Source: Saprospiraceae bacterium (lineage in GTDB: Bacteria > Bacteroidota > Bacteroidia > Chitinophagales > Saprospiraceae). Taken from it: DNA of 41,437 nucleotides. Shown here in pieces: positions 35,599 to 41,437 of this stretch (its first letter is position 1; every line of letters starts with the position of its first letter). The stretch lies in assembly GCA_016715245.1 (NCBI GenBank), contig JADKAS010000035.1:1-41437 (forward strand). Reading direction: 5' to 3'. The notes beneath the pieces were generated by a model, which saw nothing but the letters and a program-made list of their open reading frames with translations, did not search any database and had not been told where the DNA came from. The position numbers and the translations under genes were made by a program.

Positions 35599-36421
35599 TT
35601 GTCTCTTTTTTGAAATGAAATGACTCTTACATTCCCTGAGTGATAATTGAAATGAACTCAACAATGTTGGCAATTTCCTTTTAAAAAATTTACATTATTT
35701 TTTATTCAGGACTACCGTTTGCATCAGCCAAATGAAAAACCCTTTACGTTCTCAAAAAGTGCCGAGTAGACATCCTGCTGACAAACTTTACCAACGTTTT
35801 GATATGTGAAGGTCAAAACCAAATGGCAAAATGTAGGATGTGTTTTGTATAAACTGGCATATCTCAAACTTTTCGCAAAACCTAATGAAAAAAACCTTAT
35901 ACTTTTTGACATGGTTAAAGGTTACATCTGACTGATTCCTGACTGACATTGCCTTACAAGGAAAGTTTGGCCGGAAATTGTCTTTATGACAACTACGCCC
36001 TTCATCAGACTTTATTCAAATGGAAATATGCTTTATTAGCTGAAATTGTTAGGAAATTTTATGTCACAGATGTCTCATCACGGCATTCATTGCGAAAAGA
36101 GACGCTAAGGAAATCAAATTGAGATTGTCCAAATGATGTGATGCAAAATCTCGATACGAAATTACGGTTAGGGAAAGCACCTTAGATAGTTTTGTATGAT
36201 ATCCTGCGTGTCATATTTGTATGCCATTCATTTCTACTGCAGATTTATGGTTAAAACGACATTGCCCTGCGCAAAAAATAAGTTTACCTTCCCGGTTTGT
36301 CATTTTCATAAAATAAAAATCAATAAATCAGATAATATCCTCATTTTTCAATTAAATCTATTGGATTAAATACCGGTTAACAAAAATAATTTGTATTAAC
36401 CACCAAATATCCATCTTAAAG
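35599..36421. other. Long gene-free region
   Basis: About 820 bases without a supported gene. Short open pieces exist (for example about 50 codons near 35965-36110 on the plus strand) but have no recognisable domain. A direct repeat of CTGACTGA-type text occurs near 35928-35948. No tRNA or ncRNA fold was recognised by eye. Confidence 0.4.
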
Positions 36422-36452
36422 TTGATAATCATTTATTTTATTTGTATTTTTG
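36422..36452 (+). promoter_or_regulatory. Bacteroidota -33/-7 promoter for the tail-fibre/YadA-like gene
   Basis: TTG (36422-36424), 20 bases, TATTTTTG (36445-36452), 17 bases before the ATG. Close match to TTTG-N19-TAnnTTTG. Confidence 0.6.
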
Positions 36453-36469
36453 TCACAAATCAATAAATA

Positions 36470-38669
36470 ATGGCAAACAATAACCTTTCACACAAACTCT
36501 TTCCATTCTGTCTTCTCATGTTTTTATCCTACCTGCCTTCTTTTATATATGCACAAAGTGTCGGTATTGGAACATCTTCGCCTAACACCTTTTCTATGCT
36601 GGATATTACAAGTTCCAACAAGGGATTGCTTTTACCCAGAGTAGCGCTGGCAAATACAACATCCAATTCACCCATTGGCGCATTTGTTGCCGGCATGCAG
36701 GTGTACAATACAGCTACTGCCGGGGATGTCACGCCAGGTTTTTATGGTTGTGATGGTACAAAGTGGGTACGGTTGGCGAATGCCGTTGCTGACTGGTCAC
36801 TTACTGGTAATGCCGGTACCAATCCAACAATTAATTTTATAGGTACAACGGATGACCAGGACATTATTTTTAAAAGAAATAATGTAAGAGCCGGTTTCAT
36901 TAATAATGTAAGCAACAATACGAGTTTCGGCGTAGGATCTTTAAACATTTCCAATACAGGAACGTCCAATTCTGCTTACGGAAAACATTCGATGGCTTCC
37001 AATACAACCGGAATTCAAACACCGCTATTGGCAATCGCGCTATGTTTAGCAGCATGGAAGCTTCCAACATCGTAGCTATCGGAGACTCCGCTTTGCATAA
37101 TAATGGTATTGGCGCAAATTTATCAAATGATGAATCTCAGGCAAATACGGCCGTTGGTAGTAAAGCCTTTAAATCAAATACAAAAGGAAAACATGGAACA
37201 GCCATAGGAGGAAAAGCACTGATGAAAAATACTACCGGTTTTTTTAACACCGCAGTAGGTTATGAAGCATTGGCTGAAAATATAACCGGCAGTGCCAATG
37301 CAGCTTTTGGACAAGCTGCATTAAATAAAAAATACGGCTGGCGCAAACTCAGCATTTGGAGTCCAGTCTATGCCATTTAATACAATTGGTACGAATAATA
37401 TTGCCTTTGGTTGGAGGTCAGATTTAATAATACCACCGGAAGTGGTAATGTTTTTCTCGGTACATTAGCCGCATTTTACAATACGGAAAGATCCGATTTG
37501 GTGGCTGTAGGTGATTCCGCTTTGTATTTTAACGGGTTTGGGGCAGTAAGCGCTGATGATGGCACTTTCAATACGGCAGTCGGTAGCAGGGCTTTAAAAT
37601 CAATACAACAGGCTGGTGGGGAACAGCCGTAGGATACAAGGCACTCATGAAAATACGACAGGCAGGTTTAACACAGCTGTGGGTCATGGAGCATTGATGA
37701 ATTTGGTAACAAGTAGTGCTAATGCCGCTTTTGGACAAGGTGCTTTATCAAATCAAACAGGAGGCATAGGAGCCAATACAGCAATAGGTGTGCAATCGAT
37801 GTCAAATATTACCACAGGCAATACAAACATTGCATTAGGGTGGAGGGCCGGCTTTTTAAATCAATCCTGAGAACGCAACATTTTTATAGGTCCGGAAGCA
37901 GGATGGTATGAACTCGGAAGTAATAAACTCTATATTGAAATCAGCAATGCAGATTCAACCAATGCCCTTATTTTTGGAAATTTTACCACTAATAAACTAA
38001 GAATAAATGGAAAAACGGATGGCATATACAATGTCACGAATAATGATGAACCCGCCATCTACGGAGAAAACGATAATTCAGATTATTATGGCATAGGGGT
38101 ACAGGGAAAAGGAGGTTGGCAAGGAGTTAACGGAATGTCTTTCAGGAACAGGATCGGGTGCATATTACGGAGTGATTGGCGAGTCCAATGGCAGCAATAG
38201 CGGGTCTAACTATGGAGTATTGGGTTTTGCTAGCGGAAGTACCAATAATTTTGGTGTGTATGGTATTGGCGGTATTGGCGCAAATAATTATGCCGGATAC
38301 TTTGATGGTGCAGTGGCCATAGGAGATAATACACCCAAAAAAGCAGTAGGTTATTTACTTTCAGTTGATGGAAAAATTGCAGCTGAAGAAGTATTGGTTG
38401 ATCTGGATGTGGATTGGCCTGATTATGTCTTTAAAAACAATTATGATTTAAAATCGCTGGAAGAAGTAAAAAATTTTATACAGGAAAAAGGTCACTTACC
38501 CAATGTTCCTTCGGCAAAAGAAGTAGAAAATAATGGAATTCTTTTAGGCAATATGAATAAAGTTCTTTTAGAAAAAATTGAAGAATTGACTTTATACATT
38601 CTGCAACAAGAGGAAAGGATGAAAAATTACGAATTACGCATTGCTAAGCTGGAAGAAAAAGATGAATGA
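36470..38669 (+). pseudogene. Surface tail-fibre/YadA-head-repeat protein, several frameshifts and one in-frame TGA
   Basis: Signal peptide (LFPFCLLMFLSYLPSFIYAQS), then GIGTSSPNTFSMLDITSSNK, the usual opening of Bacteroidota tail-fibre-like proteins. A long stretch of YadA-type head repeats follows (NTAVGYEALAENITGSANAA, NTAIGVQSMSNITTGNTN), then Gly-rich strands. The C-terminal stalk is DWPDYVFKNNYDLKSLEEV and GHLPNVPSAKEVE, ending in a coiled coil. Frame changes occur near 37015, 37330, 37410, 37605 and 38145, and TGA at 37871-37873 stands where GGA (Gly of SGERNIFIG) is expected. Restored, it would be about 730 residues, exported and trimeric. Only pieces are open as written. Confidence 0.8.
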
Positions 38670-38749
38670 AGTACGGCGAATTTATAGATGTCAAATTTTC
38701 GAGAGTTGTCAATTATCCTTATTAACCATGTAACATGTCAATAATAAAA

Positions 38750-41382
38750 ATGAAATCTCAAATAATATTCTTGCTCTTTTTACTTTTAATCTGAGTAGCC
38801 AGTCTCTTGGCGACCAGTTGGCCTCAGACTAAATAGAAATATGTCATTCTATGAAATTATGAGGACTGTAGATTCTATCTACGCCTTAGCTCCGCAAAAT
38901 ATAAGAGATAATGGCGGTAATGGCCTGCCTAAATATAAACATTGGAGAAGATGGGCATGGTACATGGAAAGAAGATTGGATGAAAAAGGACAGTTTGTAA
39001 ATATTGGCAAAAGAAACCTTGAACTTGCGGAAGAAAAACAAAAAGTAAAAAAATCCGGTTCAAACAGATCTTATTTGCCAGGAGACTGGAAGCCAATTGG
39101 AATGGAAGAAAGCAGCCATAGTGCTGACTCCTTAATCAATTACGGGATAGGGAATACTGGAAATTCATATGCTAATGGAACAGGAAGAGTAGATCGTATT
39201 GCTTTTCATCCCACAGATCCAAACACATTTTACGTAGGCGCTCCCATGGCGGCCTCTGGAAAACAACAGATGGCGGTCAAAAATGGAAATGCCTTACAGA
39301 TACAATACCTGCCATTGGTATTTCCGGCATAGTAGTAAGCCATAATAGTCCAAATACTTTTATATATATTGACCGGTACAGGAGATGATAATCTTAATTC
39401 ATTTGGTGTAGCAATAGGTTTGGCAAATTATTGTCAGGGAGTTATGAAATCAACTGATGCCGGTCAAACATGGGCTTTGTCGGTTCTTTTCCTGTCACTC
39501 CTATGTTTAGTCAATTATTGGCTTATGATCTGGTGCAAAACCCAGTACAAGCCAATACATTATTAGCCACAACCAATGACGGTATATTCAGAACTACCAA
39601 TGCTGGTGTGTCTTGGACAAAAGTGAGGAATGGATTGCATTATGATATAGAATTTAAACCTGGTAGTGGCAATGATTTGGTTGTAACAACAGACGATAGT
39701 CTTTATTATAGTACAAATGGAGGAGTTACCTGGATTGGAAGCGCCCTAAATATTGCTCCGGTAGTAGGCGCCAACAGAATTTCTATAGCTTTTTCAAATT
39801 CCGCGGCAAATATAGTGTATGCCTTTTTCGGCAATCCTGGAGTTATGGGTCAGTTTGCCGGAGTTTATAGATCAATTAACAGTGGTGTCAATTTTACACG
39901 ATTTGCTACGACGCCTAATGTTTTAGGGTATGTCATTAATGGTGGAGATAATGCATCTCAAGCAAATTATGACTTATGTATAGCAGTGCATCCAGATAGT
40001 TCTTCAAGAGTAATTATAAGTAGCATTAATATTTGGAGATCTTCAGATTCCGGAGTAACTTTCACCAACAATACAGGATGGTTTGAGAATCAGGGAGCGC
40101 AGGCATATGTGCATTGTGACCATCACGCACTGGCTTATAATCCACTAAACAACAACCTGTATGCTTGTAATGATGGAGGTATCTGGGTGTCTTCAAATTC
40201 AGGAAATACCGGACAAATATAAGTAAAGGACTACAACTGAGTATGTTTTATAATATGGCTCAGTTCAATAACAATACAACATATATTCTATCAGGTGGAC
40301 TGCAGGATAATGGCGTAAAATACAGACCGGCAGGCACAAAAGATTTCCGGCACATGTATGGAGCAGATGGATTTTGCACAGCTTTTCAACCCAATAATCC
40401 TAATAGATTTTACTCAAGTATAAATGCCACCCTTAGAAGGATAAATTATGTAGATGGAAGTACTACATCTGTCAATCCTCCCGGAGCCAGTGATTTTTTC
40501 AAATTTGTACTCACACCCTGTTGACACTAACTTGGTTTTTGTGGCACTACATCAATCTTCAGATCTACAAATAAAGGATCCAATTGGAGCAATGTTGGTG
40601 GCACAGGTGCATGGGCTATGGCTATCTCAAAAGTAGATCCGACAATTATGTATGCGGCAGGAGGCCCAAGTTTTTGGGTAGGTGGCGGCCAGGTATTTCG
40701 TTCATCCAACACCGGACAAACGTGGACACAAACTACCACCGGTTTGCCTGCAAACATTAATTATGTCACAGATATTGCTGCAGATCCTGTTGATGCTAAT
40801 TATGCTTTTTTAACTATTGGCGGTTTTATTAATGGCGTTAAAGTATTTCAAACTTCCAATGCCGGCGTTTCTTGGACTAATATAACTTTTAATCTTCCCA
40901 ATGTTGTTGTTAATTCTATTACGGTGACTTACAATAAAATCTATGTGGGAACCGATATTTCAGTGTACTCAATGGACTTTGGAGGAATACTGGTTGATAT
41001 TGGAGATAATATACCGCATGCCCCGGTAATTGATATTGCGGTTGATGAGGACAGGGGTATAATTACTGCTGCTACCTTTGGCAGAGGTATTTGGCAAAGA
41101 TTGTATTGCGTTAATGACATTTTCTTTGTTAGACTCATTAAAGGAAAACTTGAATATGAAAGTTTTAATCAAATTATTTCAAATGCCCTGATACCTGGCA
41201 TAAATAATATAGACAGTATCTTCATGACATCTGGAAAAGTGATACTTCAGCCGGGTTTCAGAGCGAAAGAAGGTTCATACATGAAGGCAGCCATAGGTAC
41301 ATGCAATAATGGATCACAACCATTGAGCAGAAAACAAAATAAGATGGAAACTTTAAATGCGTTGAAAAAGAAAGATGAATAG
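38750..41382 (+). pseudogene. Secreted sortilin/BNR-repeat beta-propeller protein with 3-coathanger-stack end, several frameshifts
   Basis: ATG at 38750 gives a signal-peptide-like start (MKSQIIFLLFLLLI) that goes out of frame at once. MSFYEIMRTVDSIYALAPQN and HWRRWAWYMERR (38841 on) follow. Many Asp-box-type propeller blades can be seen: STDAGQTWALS, TTNAGVSWTKV, STNGGVTWIGS, SSDSGVTFTNN, SSNTGQTWTQT and TSNAGVSWTNI. DGGIWVSSNSG and CDHHALAYNP are typical of the sortilin/VPS10-like family. The end (SGKVILQPGFRAKEGSYMKA) matches the 3-coathanger-stack domain often found at the C-terminus of Bacteroidota secreted proteins. Frames change near 38790, 39260, 39340, 39470, 40205, 40500 and 40560. 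About 870 residues if restored. Confidence 0.8.
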
Positions 41383-41437
41383 GTGAATGTAACTCATTGC
41401 CTTCCAATGTTTTCATTCGCATCTCTTCTTTATGAAA

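Overview
The window looks like a chromosomal segment of a Bacteroidota bacterium, most likely of the Saprospiria/Chitinophagia side. The evidence is two C-terminal type IX secretion (T9SS) sorting domains, a PorE-like T9SS lipoprotein, a tail-fibre/YadA-head type surface protein, Bacteroidota promoters of the form TTTG-N19-TAnnTTTG (best upstream of the HU gene and of the sulfide:quinone reductase gene), A-rich leaders without strong Shine-Dalgarno sequences, and a 30-residue AURKAIP1/COX24-like basic protein. No rRNA, tRNA or CRISPR array was seen.

Layout. (1) 1-1669: C-terminal part of an RND efflux pump broken by many small indels. (2) 1670-9076: an accessory region. A series of single genes, all on the + strand, is separated by imperfect hairpins (about 1892, 4243, 6004, 6742, 8266) whose outer ends resemble integron attC core sites (AAC on the left, GTTRRRY-like on the right). 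The genes are a frameshifted LRR/T9SS protein, two low-GC orphans, a VOC/PhnB gene with an in-frame TGA, and a 59-residue glycine-zipper protein. An IS91-like element (HUH transposase plus tyrosine recombinase) lies between the first two hairpins. (3) 9077-10067: a gene-free, extremely AT-rich stretch with a degenerate 41-bp tandem array (9331 to about 9661), in front of a DUF6261-like gene. (4) 10932-15664, minus strand: an alpha/beta-hydrolase fused to an NTF2-like domain, OsmC, then an operon yicC - FkbM methyltransferase - lipoprotein. (5) 15892-18946, plus: HU, TPR protein, small basic protein, RNase G. (6) 18970-21169, minus: TIMP-like/T9SS protein and an SLC13 transporter. (7) 21350-23347, plus: PorE-like protein. 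(8) 23361-28600, minus: prmC, flippase, ion channel, GNAT, sulfide:quinone reductase. (9) 28920-35598: lipocalin-like lipoprotein; minus operon recQ-aroQ-trpS; divergent kdsD, PASTA protein, rhodanese. (10) 36470-41382: two large surface/secreted proteins, each split by several frameshifts.

The conserved middle (13-35 kb) is ordinary housekeeping and envelope biology: RNA turnover, LPS precursor (kdsD), shikimate pathway (aroQ), tRNA charging, release-factor methylation, T9SS and sulfide oxidation. The unusual content is at 1.7-10 kb (cassette-like array and 41-bp dyad array). Indels are strongly clustered at both ends of the window and in repeat-rich genes. Because the restored proteins look well conserved, part of this is probably assembly or read error rather than decay; the sequence alone cannot settle it.
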